Below, piece by piece: positions 1 to 12,680 of a DNA stretch of 64,000 nt. The translations under genes were made by a program, and so were the position numbers. The stretch spans positions 1,972,877 through 2,036,876 of the forward strand of contig VWZW01001014.1 of the NCBI GenBank assembly GCA_013397115.1, in the 5' to 3' direction. This DNA is from Edolisoma coerulescens (lineage: Eukaryota > Chordata > Aves > Passeriformes > Campephagidae). Numbering within the stretch: position 1 is the first letter of the stretch; each line of letters starts with the position of its first letter. The notes beneath the pieces were generated by a model. That model made no database searches and had not been told where the DNA came from. It saw nothing but the letters and a program-made list of their open reading frames with translations.

Positions 1-1827
1 AGGAAGGGAAGAGTCAGATTGGTGCTGCAGTAACTCCAGCTGAAGTACATCAGAAACCTCATTTTTTTCCTGGCTGATGTCCACTTACTGCCTGACTGCC
101 CAGGTTTTTGCAAAGTAGTTACATGATTTAATAAAAAGTACAGTTTTGCCACAGAGCCATTAGCAAACTGAGTCTCTAACATCTCCACCCCAGTTGAGCA
201 ACAGGTCATTCACAGGGAAAATCCATTTTCTCCTAGACCTGACAGTACATGTGGCAGAATTTGGCCCTTTTTAACATAACACTGATAAAAGCAGAGGCAT
301 TTCTAACTTTGGCTGCAACCCAGTCCTATAGTCATGCTCATAGGCTCGTGCATTTCATTAAAGGTGATGCATGAAATCACTTAGTGTACTTGACTCTTTT
401 AAATACCTTGACAGAGAGTTAAGTGAATTATGAGTTGGTTTTCTGTATAAGCAAGAGCCATAGCTGAATATGCACACTCATGTGGTATTAAATTCGTATG
501 TATGCAATTAAGAGTAATTATTTTTACAAATTTAATTATGTGACTCTTGTACTAAATATTTCACATGAAAAACAGGCAAGAGAATAAACAAAATGATATC
601 AAACAGCCCACTGTCTGAAGGCTGTAAAAAACAATCTATACAGCGACTTTTAAAAATACAGGCAGTATTTTTGATAAAATTATGTACCAGTTCAAGGGCC
701 ACTTTTCTTCTTCAGCGCACACAGTCAAGTCTTCTGGAATTCATGACCACTCAAAGCCTTTAATGAAACTTGAGCATATTAGTCAGAATAACCTAATTGC
801 TCTGTCTTTGAAGATAAACTCTGTTTTTCTTGCTCATTCCCCCATACACGAAAATGCAGACACTAGAAGTGTCATCATCATGTAAGACATTTGCTATTAA
901 ATCTATTCTCAATACAAGGCTGACCTGAGGTATGTTTCAGAAATCTTTCTCTTTGTCTGCTCTAATCCATCAGAATCCTTTCAGGTAAAACTACCACATT
1001 TATACATCAAAACTGTATTTTTTAAGTAAGGCTGTCACTTTTAAGGCATGCATCTTTTCAGGAAAATGTCAGGGATGTTATACTTGGGTGTCCTTCTGCC
1101 CAAGAGGCCAACAGAGCCTGAACAATGAAGAAAACAAGACAGCTAATCAATAGCAGTCACAGCACTATTTTTTATCCTCCAACATCTTCATTTTCGACTT
1201 GGTACACATCATTACAATAGGAAAACAGGACAGTCAATCTCCATTAAGTTCAAGCACTGCATGAAAGAATTAATTTGGCTGCCTTAAAAATGATGATACA
1301 ACTGCATGCCCTTAAACCTTTTAAATTTATACTAAATTCACAGAAAATACTTAGATAGGCAGATTGGCTAGATATGAAGGCAGGGGCATATTGACTTGTT
1401 TTTTCCCGTTGGCACAATGTATTTCTTACAGTGATGATTTCTCTGAGCATTGGAATATACCCTGTAAATTTTAAGGCTTTGGTATACAGCAATTTCACAA
1501 GTACCTGTGTAACTAATCAGATTGAAGGTTCATGATGCCAGTTTCTCAGAAGTATGTCAGTAGCACTGAGTCTTGTTGCTAGCTCTAAAAAATATCCTTT
1601 AGATTTGGGATTTTCAAGGAGCCCAGGGATTTAGTTGTCCATAAGCCATTCATATACGAGTGATGAGGTCCAAACTCCCTTTGGCTATTTCGACAAATCC
1701 ATTTCAAGTAACTACTCATTTTCACATTTAATTTGAGTTCAAAGCAGTCAAAGTTATGATTCTCCCCCTCCTCCACTCTGACTGCTTTCAGTATCTGGCA
1801 CTGAACACTGACCTTATGTCATTTGCA

Positions 1828-1873
1828 CCTGTATGCATATATGCATATGAATACACATGCAAACGCATACAGG
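1828..1873. repeat. Short inverted repeat around GCATAT palindromes
   Basis: CCTGTATGC at 1828-1836 is the exact reverse complement of GCATACAGG at 1865-1873. The spacer contains the self-complementary stretch TGCATATATGCATA. Only nine base pairs are perfect and the spacer is 28 bases, so chance is a reasonable explanation in such low-complexity sequence. Confidence 0.4.
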
Positions 1874-3280
1874 CAAAACCACTGAAATGGGCTGGCATAT
1901 GGCAGGAACCCTTGCTGGTGCTCCTACACATATGCTGGCACTTGCCACAGAGGGAACGGGGTAGAAATGAAAAGCATGCAGGGACTTCTAAGTCTATCTC
2001 CCCATACATCTGTTAATATCCTTTTATTTCCTGTATTTAATGGAGAATTGCACACACAACAACTTGGTCTAGTACAACCTTTCAGCACCTGACACACTAA
2101 ACTGCAGGGGGAACATTCTTCACACAGCCAGCATCAAAATCATTCTGTGTCCAGGGCTATTTCGAAGTAAAACTGGGTCGTCTTACAGTTACTGATTATG
2201 ACGTCGTTCTGCTTGGTCAGACATCCTGATTTCAACTAAAAGTGGAGAAATACATTCATTTATAAATAGCAACATGTTTCAAAATTTCAGCCAATTTTGA
2301 ATCCATTGGTAAATGGATTTTTCTTTTGTTTTGGGGAATAAAGCAATCAATACTCAGTCTATAGGCATGAACTTTATGAAACAGGACTTAAGAGAAAATG
2401 TGAGAAATGTTCCTGTCAGAAAATCTACTCTAGATCTGCAATGTATGCAGTACTTTCTGGTGGTACTTCATTTAAAAATTTCAAAATATACTTGATTCTC
2501 AGCAGATTTGTAACTATGACATTAGAGATATAAGATAAGCAAATAAGACAGAACTTATCAGTTTTTTGGAGGAGCAGCACAGCATAAAAGGCCTCTGGGA
2601 AAGAGTATTGCAACATTTGGAGAGTAAATCTCCATCGTGTAACAGCCATTCTGAACATTTTTCAGTCTATTTTCTCTCATTTGTCCTCTGGCAAGTTTTT
2701 TCTCAATATTAGATTCAGCATAAAAATACTTGTAGGGTGGCCTCATGTACTCTCTTGTTTATAGCTCCAGGACATTACAATCACTGTCCTGATGTTTTTG
2801 AAACTTGTGGAAAGTTATCTGCTCCCAGATCTTTCTTCAGAAAGGCAGTTCTCTTCTAGCTTTACAGCCTGAAATAGGCTGGTGGTTTTGGTTTCAATGT
2901 TAGATATCCTGGACTATGCAAAGAAGTGAAGGTCATGATTAATCTGTTGTCTACATGAAGTTTGTGCAATGACTAGGTTTAAAACCACACAGGTATTTTA
3001 GTTTTCATCCAGATCAGAGCTTTTACTTAAAACTTTTCTGGTTTTCATACAAATTCTGAAAATGTATTTTAATTATGCTGTCTTTTAAAGGAAAGTGATT
3101 TTCTGGTTTACACAGATAGAATGAAGCTATGGAATTGTCTTTCTGTGGAGAAAATTAATCTTTTGGCAGGTCTTAAGGAGGAGGAAATGTTCAGTGAGAT
3201 AGTTCTCTCTGGATGGTTTAATGATTATCAAGGGATGTAGCTAAAAAGGAATGAAAAAAACCATAGAAAATGTTGGTTTG

Positions 3281-3292
3281 TTTTTTTTTTTT
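3281..3292. repeat. Poly(T) tract, 12 bases
   Basis: This is an uninterrupted run of T. No retroposed sequence is recognisable on either side, so it is annotated as a simple homopolymer rather than the tail of an element. Confidence 0.85.
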
Positions 3293-5599
3293 AATATTAG
3301 ATGGGCTTGTTGAACACTTCAGTACCAGAAAACAGTGAAAAGCCCTTGGAGATAATTTTATTCACAGAGGATCTCTGCTTTACTGAGACTCTCCACGGTA
3401 CCTACCAACCGATGGCCGGAGCTTGTGCTGGGTTTCCACGCCTTTTGGTCTACATCCCAAATATGTATAGGACCACTGAGCCTTTCCATTTCTGCTCTCA
3501 ATATGAGTGTTGCAGAGAACTACACTTCCACCAAGGAAGCATAAACAGATATTATTAGTTCTCAATGGCAGCAGATTGTGTTTCTGAGTGATGCCAATGG
3601 AAACCAGGACAGACTTGTTGGAGGTAAGGATTGAGCAAAGTGACAGCTGAAAGAGTGACAACCAAGTTAAAGCACTTACTATCAGGTTTTTTTTTGGTGA
3701 ATTTTGGTGAAGAATGTTCAAGATTTAAATCTAGATGTGGCTTCAAGTACATCAAGGTAGTTCAGAAATGAGCACATTTATCCCATCAAGAAAAGGAACT
3801 GGCAAGAAACAGTAACTTTTCAAACTTCAAACTACGGCTTGTTTTTTGCCAGTTTCTACAATTTTTTTTCAGGTCTCAAATATTCTGCTACTGGAAAGGT
3901 CATTCTTCTTCCAAGATAACTTCCCTAAGGAGCTTCGCTCTTTTATATAAATATGCAGATGCAGGCACTCCCTCTATATGCATTTCAAATATACATTCAA
4001 TTTTTTCTGCCCAGGCGAGTAACATGGGTGATATTCAGCATTTGGCCAGGACACGAAACAGAGCTGACTCATACCTTGATTTTTCCACTTATCCCCTTCA
4101 TTCCACTTATCCTCCTTATGCTCAGAAGGGACAGCAGAGTCACATGCTATGTAGTGTCTGTTAGTCCATCTTTAATAAATCTTGGGACAACAGTGTTGCA
4201 ACTCAGAGCACACAGGCATGGTATGGCAAGGCTGCTATACACCCCTGATGGCCTCCTCCTGTCCCCTTGTGTCCACCTAGGATGAACCTGCACTTCTTGG
4301 TGACTGCTAAATTTAGGCTTTCCCAACCACGTCTGTCCCAAATGTTAGATTGGTTTAGTTAAACCTGTCCTCCAAATTCTGATACAGTGGGCTCCTCTTA
4401 GTTTAGCACAACTGAGAAAATGAGTTGTTCTCTGCTATACTGTCCAAACACTGTTTCAGTGAGATTCCCCAAACTGGAAACTTCACACTGCCCTCAGGAA
4501 TTCCCTCAAATCTTACCTTTTTCATCCAGTTTTTTTATTTTAAAAGCTTCCAGGGTAAGAGAGACAAATTTTTTTTCCATACGTGTGCATAGTTCCTGTT
4601 AATGCTTACAGGAATTAGATCTGTTTATTGGATGATATATGTAACCTGTTTACTATTTTATTTTCTTTCAGGTCACTCATCTCTTTCACCCTTGCATCAA
4701 AATAATTGGTGGCAATGCATGCCTCAGAAACATCTTTGCTGTCACACAAAGTGAATGTCAGCAGTATCAGTGTAAAAAAAAATTACATGTTATGCTCTTT
4801 CAAATGCAGAGATGGCATGAAGAAGAACACACAGTGATGTGCTATGCATCATTTAAAACCAGATATACTCTTCTGCGAAGATTGTTGTCACTGACAGTGT
4901 TAGATGTGTGGTTTTTTCCCCTTTTACTTTTTACAGTGTTTAAACTTAAGGCTTTTTGGTTTTGCTTTGAGAGCTTTTTTTTTGAAACACAAGTCACTTA
5001 CTTAGCAACAGATAAATAAAAATTCAAGCATCCCCAGAAAAATCAATAAAGGTACTAAAAATCTAAGTTGATAATAAATTTTTGTTCCCCCTTCACATAG
5101 CTCAGGAATGTCAGTATTTACTGGAACCACTGTAATATCAGATATTTCAGAAGAGTATTGATTTTGCCACTGAAGTGTGACTAAAGGGATAAATAAACTG
5201 CTCTTGGGGTCAATCGATTCATTTATCTTTGCTGTTATTTTATAAGAAGTCAAAGCAGCATAAACTTTGATAAATAAATGTTATCATGAAGAAATACTAT
5301 CCATATGAAGATTTTGAGAACAATGGGAACATATTTTGACTGCTGGCATTGAGCTGAAAAATCAGGATTATATTTATGCTGCTTTGAGTATTAACAAGGA
5401 AGACAAAATATGACTTCCCACCATTGATGCACAATGCCTCATTTGCCATTCTGAACGTGGCCTAGGATGAGCGTTACCATATATAAAGTAGAATATTCCA
5501 CAAGATAGGAAATACATGATAGGAAAAGGGAGAAGAGCCTTTATTTTTATATTTGCAATGCATCTGAATCACAGTTGTACTGATGCATTCGGCTTTTTA

Positions 5600-5860
5600 A
5601 AAAAAATAAGATGTGGTCACAGCCGATGAATTCAAGTTCATAAGTAATGAGAATGCTCTGAAGTGACTTTATGCAGCTTTAATTGCAAGCAGGATAACAG
5701 CTACTTCAAGAAGTCAAAATGATATTATAAAAATTACAGCACAAAAGTCATGCAGAGCCTGCTACATTGTGATTGGGAGGTGAATTTAAGGTGGTAAGAG
5801 ACTATTAGGACAAACACGAGGTTTGTGTAAGACATAAGGAACTGCTGTCTTTGTGAGAAA
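5600..5860. other. Candidate conserved noncoding stretch (weak)
   Basis: This complex-sequence stretch has no simple repeats and no recognisable transposon. It contains several TTAAT/AATT homeodomain-like cores, for example around TTTAATTGC. Conservation cannot be seen from one sequence, so the call rests only on its texture and is low confidence. Confidence 0.15.
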
Positions 5861-6220
5861 TTATGAGTCTACTTTTGCAAAGCTATATATGCAAAGAAAA
5901 AGAAAAAAATGCAATGACATTGAGATAAAATGACAGACAAGGTGTGTAGCACTTTTAAATATGATAATAGGTGGATGCTATCCATCTAAATTAAAGTTTT
6001 TAGAAACTAGACACCTCTGCTCATGGCTAGTCACTCTGCTCTGACCACAGTCCATAGAAAGAATCAGATACTTTCTGCAAGCTGTTCCTCTTCCAAGGTC
6101 TCTGCCTAAGAGAGACCAGATGAATCACCCTTTGGAGGCACCTGTTTTGATCTTTTGACTATAAAAGGAGTCCTAACTAGTCTTGGACATGCAAATTTTA
6201 AACATTCCAAGTGATTGGAT

Positions 6221-6306
6221 AAAAACAAACAAACAAAAAAACCACCAAAAAACCAATCCACCAAAAAAACCAGCAAACGTCCCCCAAAAAACCAAACCCA
6301 AAAAAA
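6221..6306. repeat. A-rich low-complexity tract (AAAC/AACC type)
   Basis: About 86 bases consist of almost only A and C on the plus strand, with repeated AAAC and CCAAAAAA units. The minus-strand frames crossing it are glycine-, tryptophan- and phenylalanine-rich compositional artefacts. It could be a degenerated poly(A)-derived microsatellite, but no element body is recognisable upstream. Confidence 0.85.
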
Positions 6307-9300
6307 CGGGGACATGCTGATAGTTTTAAACTTTTAGCAGTTTTAAATGGTTGCATGAGGTTGAATGAAGATATCATTGACGACACTGGAACAAATGTCT
6401 ACGTGTGTTTTGTTTTTTTTTTAAATGCAGGTTGATGACTCCTCAGCGGGCTTGTAAGAAACCCAGGGAAGAGCAGCTGAAGAGACTACCACCTTTTTCA
6501 CATTCAGAAAGCACAGGGTTGCTCAGAAAAGTCAAGGTCTTGATTTCACCTCAGGCAGCATATTAATTCTCTAAAACTCGCAAGGCAGTGCCCCGCTCTC
6601 CCTTGAAGAGCAAGCATTCCGAGAAGGACTCCATATCTAAGGTACTGCAGCTACAGGGGAGACACTGGGACACAGGGACATGGAGAAACAAGGAAAGGGA
6701 ACTTAATCAAAACTTCAGAATGAATGGCCACAGAAGTCTGTAAGTGGCAGAGGTACTTTCTTATGAAAGAAAGAGGTTGGATACAGAGGCTTTTCAAAGT
6801 CTGAGGCACAACAAAAGCGCAGCTAGCTAAATAAAAGAAAAAAGGATTGTGTTAGGTAGTTAATGGAAGGAAACTGAAGGGCATGAAGAAAAGAGAGCTA
6901 ACAAAAGCTGACAGAACTTAATAAACAAGCAGGCTTAGCATGTAAACTTCTATTGAAAGAAATACACTGACACAGTCCAGGGCCATGTTTTTTAATCTGT
7001 ACAAAAAAAAAATTGATCTGACATCTCAATTGATATCTGAGAAGTACCACCATACCTCAGTCTTACAAGATAGCCCCTATGGCCTTCCTGAGTCCTTCCA
7101 GCCCTGCTGCCTAAGGCCAAAGTAAGGTAGCCCTTACATATCCTACAGTCTTACATAGGCATGCCATGGGCAGGTCAGGGCAACGACAGGTGACATCCAA
7201 GTTCCTTCTGATGACATCAGGGCTACACACCTCCACACAGCTCCTTAGATGACCACCTAGAGCCGTGGGACATACACCATTCATCTCAGAGACGTAAGAG
7301 CAAATCCTGGGGGTTGTTCACCTGATAACTCTGTGTTTTATTTCTGTCTTTGGTAAGTGAGGCTACAAATCCCAACTTACTCTGTAGGCTTTAACACTGA
7401 CAGAGCCTTAATGAAAGCCAGTGAAAGCAGCTACTGCTTTTGGCTACCAAGTGGCAAACTTCATTGGTGTCCAGATGACTGTCCCAACACCAACAATTGA
7501 ATTCAGGCTGAGAATTGAGAAGGGGAAGATGATGCTTTCCTTTTCAATAACGAGGATCCACCAGCTTTAGGGTCCATCCCAGGCACTCATCAAAACCCTT
7601 CTTGGTGAAACATGCTTCAAGAAAACTGCTCACGTGTCTGAATCTGGCCAGGTGCATATGACTTCAGCTTGTTGAATGAACCAGAGCTGGGCACTAAAGA
7701 AAACCAACTACAGACAATCTTTATGTATTCATCTTGTTTGGAGACTAACAAAGAGCAGCTTAATGCTGGTTGGAAACACCTACCAGTACTTTATTTCATT
7801 CACACTCATAAGAAAGGAGACAAATATTGTGCACAGCATATGTCCTGCCAGTAACAGCTGCCAAGTGGTGATTTATTTGCTCCAGAAAACCATTAATTTT
7901 CCAACAGTAACCAGAAACAAACAGTAGAGATATAACATGTCCCATGTTCCAGCAACAATATCCATGTATGATATACAAATATTTTTCAGATATCAGAGTA
8001 TATATTCAGTATAAATATATTTTAGTATAAATTTCTTTCTTTTTTTACTTCCCACTGGTTTGTATATGACACAGGGCATATTTCCTCTGGCCTGGTATGC
8101 TGTTTTGGCTCATGAACTGGACAGCAATAAAATTCATCCCCTTCTGTAATGCTGTTCTGTAAAGATCTTACATATGTTTGGGAAAGACAGCAAATCAACC
8201 ACACCTCTGAAAGGAAAAATCAGTCCCATGGCCGCTATATGCAATATGACTTCACTGCTGTGCTTTGATATAAACCTGGCTTAACACCAACAGATTGTCA
8301 AATCCTTGTTGTTGCAAAGCTTTCAAGAAGCTGAATGTTTCTGAGCCAAAACACACAGGACAGGGAAGGCAACTGACTCAAAAGAGAATAGAAATTCTGC
8401 TAGCAGGGGGATAAAAGGGCCACTGCTGGGCAGAGCTCTGCAGATGTGCCCTGGGATAGTGGCTGAAGGATGGTGGGGTGAGGTAAGGGTGCAGGCAGGC
8501 TCCAGGGAGATTGCCCTCTCCCAGTGATGGGAGGTAAACCTCCCTCCTCAGCAAGGCTGATAGCAAGTCGCTGCTGACTCCCACAGAAGAAGGAGCACGG
8601 GCAGTGAAGCCGCCTTGCCTGGCTTGTTTTGACATATGCTATACCCATCAGTTATTTTTAAATCATGTTGTTTGACAAATCTGCTGAATTCATTCACAAT
8701 TTCTGATTTGCAAGCTGAGTGTCTCTGTTACTTCTAGGAATGTATGCAAATGGCAACATAATGCTTTCTGTTTTGCTCTATATTTAAAAATCGCTACAGG
8801 TTGTGACTCTTCTTACCTATCTGTTCTACTTGCTGGCAACTGTTTTTGACAGCAAAAAACAAGCTAAATAATTAACTCATCCACTTTCTTACACTTTAAG
8901 TGATGTATTATTTAAGAGTCCAGGCATTAAAATTCTCAATCCCGAAAACATGCCCTTGGGACCAGGTTGCTTTGAAGTCATCTGCAAAGTTGGGCAGGTA
9001 TACAAATGCTTGAAGGATCAGATCCTAAAAAAGGTTACCTTTATTGTAATGGTGAGCAATAATCATAATGAATCTATTTGGTATTCTATCATACATTACC
9101 ATGAACAGCACCTGTTCAACTGCCATCAGAAAAGTAATTGTATTTCACTGTTTGTATTCTTTTCATTTGATAAATGAGTTTGTTTTATACATTTGCTTTA
9201 TGCAGTGAAAGAATATTAAAGCAGACCTGTTTAACATCATGTTTGGAAGCGTAAGGGAATTGTTCTTTGGTAGGCTTCACTCCTGCCAGTATTAAGGTAT

Positions 9301-11617
9301 TATGAAGAGCTAAATGAACATATGGTTAAGCCAATTTAAATGCACTTCTAATGAGCAAATGAACACACTTCGCTGCATCAGTTAAAAACCAAAAATCCCT
9401 GAATCTTCCCTTCTAGCATTATCTGCCTGTGTTGCCATCATCAACACCATCGATGTTATCGGCCTGATTTCTTATATCCCAAATAGCAGAAAATCAACTA
9501 ATTGGGAAGCCTGCTGAATAATATATCTTGTTTCACCACATAATAAAAAGTAGGTCATTAAGGATCTGGCCCTGCTTACCAGCAGGACAGCAAAAGGCAG
9601 AATTTTGCTCTTGTATACATGGACTGCAAAAGCCATGGCAAGTGTCTGAGCTATTTAGCAAGGATGAAATCTGTTCTTGGATCCACTCAACTGGCCACCC
9701 AAAGGCAGGGAGCTTATTTTGACTCTTTCTTTCTTTGATTTGGTTGGTGCTGGTTTTCTTTTAGTTAGCAGCAATGTAAAGGCTCCTTAACTTTTTCTTA
9801 ATACCTCCAGAAACTGAAGAGCTCTTCACTGCTCCTGGCTATTCAAATAAACTCTCCCTTTCTCATCCAAAGAATCACACTATCAGCACAAATTCAAGAT
9901 AAAACTTAACTGTTACTGATTCGGTTTCCTGGAAAAAACAGCACATTAAGAAAGCAGCAGATGTTACTCCACTGAATGACATCTTGTGTTAAAACGTGAA
10001 TATTCACAGCACTATTTCTTCCTGGTCCCAAGCTGATTCTAGGAATCTCCGAAAGGGTCTTTAAAAAGAAATGAAATTCAGTGCCATGACTTCCAGGATT
10101 ACTGTGCTTTGCACATGAGCATTTGTGCAACAGACACACAAGAAACTCTGGCTGAACAAACCACAGTTAAGCATTTCAAGGGAAGAACAAGAAGAAAAGA
10201 AAAAACACCTCCCTCCTCAAAACCCAAACCAGTCCAAAAGAAGCCCAGCACGTAAAATTCATTCTGAAATGCATGCTTCTTCTGGAGACGAAGTGTTTAT
10301 AAGAAATATAGCAGGAAATTAATCACCAAAAGCCTACGTTGTTCAGTAAGGTCCCTTATACCTGCAATCCTTGCTAAAGGGGGATCATCCTCCCCCTGCA
10401 GAATGTCACTCACAGGTGGTAAAGACTCACACTGAAACATCCACACTCACATCACCTTGATTCACATGAATCACCAGAGAGAACGTGCACTGAGAACGTG
10501 TCACTCACCTGGTCTGTTTTCAATGTCTGCCTTAAGTGAACTGAGACCGATGAGGCCCCTTTCTCTCCTATGACAGCAAGGACAGTCTAGACAATTAGCT
10601 CAGATGTTGGCAGTGGAATCTGATCAGTTGAATCCCATCTTTACAAACCACAGTGGAAAAGGGAGAATGAGTTGGTTCTTTGTGTGGAAAGATTTGGTCA
10701 ATAACTTCAAAAAGTTAAGAAAATCAATCCCCAGTACCAAGTAGGACAAGCTGGCTTACCAACTTACTGGTCACCGTTAATCCAAACTCCAGGAAATCCA
10801 TATGATGTTGCAAGGTACTCACATATTAAATAAATACTGTGAATAACCGTAGTTAAAAAAAAAAATTGGCTGCAAGTACACAAAATAGTATTAAAATACC
10901 AGTTTTAAGTGTATTTCTTAAGAATTTGATGGAAAAGCAAGTTTACTGGTATCCTTAGTGATTTAGCTTTTCACGCAGAGGGAACAGACTATAAGCAGAA
11001 GTTTGCTTTGGCCAACAAATGTAAAGCATCTCTGTGTAAAACAAGGCTCAAAAGATTTCCTGAATATCACAGTCTATTTATCTGTCTTTTCTGGAGCATG
11101 TGTGCCCAAACTCTTTGAAAGCTGCAAGCTGTCCCCCTCACCAGCCATACACATTCCTGACCTGACACTGGGTCTTTATATCCCACTTGTAAAATCTGCT
11201 GCCTTCCAGAGGCATCTGTCTGCAGGTGCCAACATTCAAACTAATACCCTGTACTGCTGTGGAGCTGAGGAATTCTGCCTCTCCTCTATTTGTTCTGGTC
11301 TGTTTAGAAGATGGGCAGAGAAGACAGGAAATTAACTTTATTGATTAATCAAAGTAATCCAAATAATTTACACAAGTTGAGTAGATGCCACTGAAATTAA
11401 TACATTGTGCTCAGGCATTTAAGCTGCAGGCATTTAAGTACAAATCACACCCAGTTCTCCTCTCCATGAGAAGGAAGACTGTCAGTTCATGAACTATTCA
11501 TTACCAGGTCAGCTGAACACCCTTTCCAAGTGTGTTCAAGTCAGTTTGAGTTAACTGGATAATAACTATACTTTAACCATGTTTGCTGGCCTCAGATTTC
11601 ATTCAGTCTGGTATTCA
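6307..11617. other. Unique noncoding sequence, nothing recognised
   Basis: No gene, RNA gene or transposon is recognised. Open frames are at most about 110 codons (11003-11335) and resemble no protein family. AT-rich low-complexity sequence occurs near 7970-8035, and an A-run lies near 10855-10865. Nothing in the stretch supports splice-bounded exons. Confidence 0.65.
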
Positions 11618-12569
11618 TGGAATAACAGAATCATTAAGGCTGAAAAAGACCCTTAAGATCATTGACTCAAACAATTAACCTGGCACTGCCAAGTCCGTCA
11701 CTAAGCCATGGCCCCAGGCTCCACATCTACACGTCTTTACCTTCAGGAATGGTGACTCCACCACTTTCCTGAGCAGTCTGTTCCAATGTTTGACAACCCT
11801 TCTGGTGAAGAAGTTTTTCCTAATATCAGCCCTAAACCTTCCCTGGTGCAATTTGAGGTTGTTTCCTCTCATTCTGTCACTTGTTACCTCTTGGAGATGA
11901 GGCCAACCCCACCTAACATTTCAGCTGGTTGTAGAGTGATAAGGCCCATCCTGAGCCTCATTTTCTCCAGGCTGAACACCCCCAGCTCCCTCAGCTGCTC
12001 CTCATAGAACTTGTGCTCCAGACCCTTCAGGAGCTCTGTTACCCTTCTCTGGACACGCTGCAGCACCTCAATGTCCTTCTTGCAGTGAGGGCCCCAAAAC
12101 CGAACACAGGACTTTAGGTTTGGCCTCACCAGTGGGGACAATCCCTGCCCTGGTCCTGCTGGCCACACTACTGCTGATACAGGCCAGGTTGCCATTGGCC
12201 TTCTTGGCCACCTGGGCACACACTGGCTCGTGTTCAGCTGCTGTGGACCAGCACTTCCAGGGCATTTTCCACTGGGCAGCTTTCCAGCCACTCTGTCCCC
12301 TGCCTGTAGCGCTGCAGGATGTGGCACTTTGCCTTGTTGAACCTCACACTTTTGGCCTCAGCTCATCGATCCAGCCCGTCCAGATCCCTCTGAAGAGCCT
12401 TCCTGCCCTCCAGCAAATCAACACTCTTTCTCAACTTGGTGTCATCTGCAAACTGACTGAGAGTGCCCTCGATCCCTCTCTCCAGATCGTGGATAAAAAT
12501 ATTAAATAGGACTGGCCCCAACACTGAGCCATGGGGAACTCCACTAGTGATTGGCTGCCAACTAGATGA
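11618..12569 (-). mobile_element. CR1 LINE retrotransposon, 5'-truncated
   Basis: The sequence matches the reverse complement of avian CR1 from the reverse transcriptase region to the 3' end. It reads as the terminal AGAATCATTAAGG-type end, then the C-terminal ORF2 region, then the reverse transcriptase box. It is about 950 bases long, against roughly 4.5 kb for a full CR1, so the 5' part is missing, as is usual for CR1. The 5' boundary near 12569 abuts sequence leading into a pyrimidine tract. The element carries frameshifts and substitutions and is immobile. Subfamily assignment would need an alignment. Confidence 0.95.
11738..12566 (-). pseudogene. CR1 ORF2 remnant (reverse transcriptase end and C-terminus)
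   Basis: Four frame fragments on the minus strand together resemble the C-terminal part of CR1 ORF2. At 12566-12363 the frame contains the reverse transcriptase segment with GSVLGPVLFNIF and the catalytic FADD box, at 12441-12452. Next comes a fragment with VAKKANG (within 12265-12133), then a shifted frame with RVQRR and LRELGVFSLEK (12129-11935), and finally the C-terminal DIRKNFF and VVKHWNRL motifs (11869-11738). A small deletion near 12130 explains one frame change. The intact protein would be the retrotransposon polymerase that primes at nicked DNA. This copy cannot encode it. Confidence 0.93.
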
Positions 12570-12607
12570 AGCATCCAGTAGGTGCTCCTTTACCTCTCTA
12601 AGGTCTC

Positions 12608-12680
12608 TGGTCTCTTTCTTTGCTTTCTCCTCTTCTCTTTCATGCTCTCTTTTCACTTCCTCTTTTTTTTTCATATTTCA
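12608..12680. repeat. Pyrimidine-rich tract next to CR1
   Basis: About 70 bases are nearly all C and T on the plus strand (TCTTT/CTCTT units), ending in a T9 run. On the minus strand it is purine-rich and encodes a lysine/glutamate-rich stretch that runs in frame into the CR1 reverse transcriptase fragment. It lies about 40 bases beyond the 5' end of the CR1 copy and is not CR1 sequence. Confidence 0.8.

Larger units (their letters stand above)
1..6220. other. Unique AT-rich noncoding sequence
   Basis: No gene, exon or transposon is recognised here. Open frames are all under 115 codons, overlap on opposite strands and resemble no family known to me, as expected by chance in AT-rich DNA. Small features inside are a T12 run near 3281, a 9-bp inverted repeat near 1.83 kb and a perfect POU-type octamer ATGCAAAT at 6189-6196. 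This is probably intergenic or intronic sequence. Confidence 0.7.

Noticed and set aside
6106..6386. Trp/Phe/Gly-rich minus-strand frames suggesting a membrane peptide
   Set aside because: Caused by translating the complement of an A-rich low-complexity tract.
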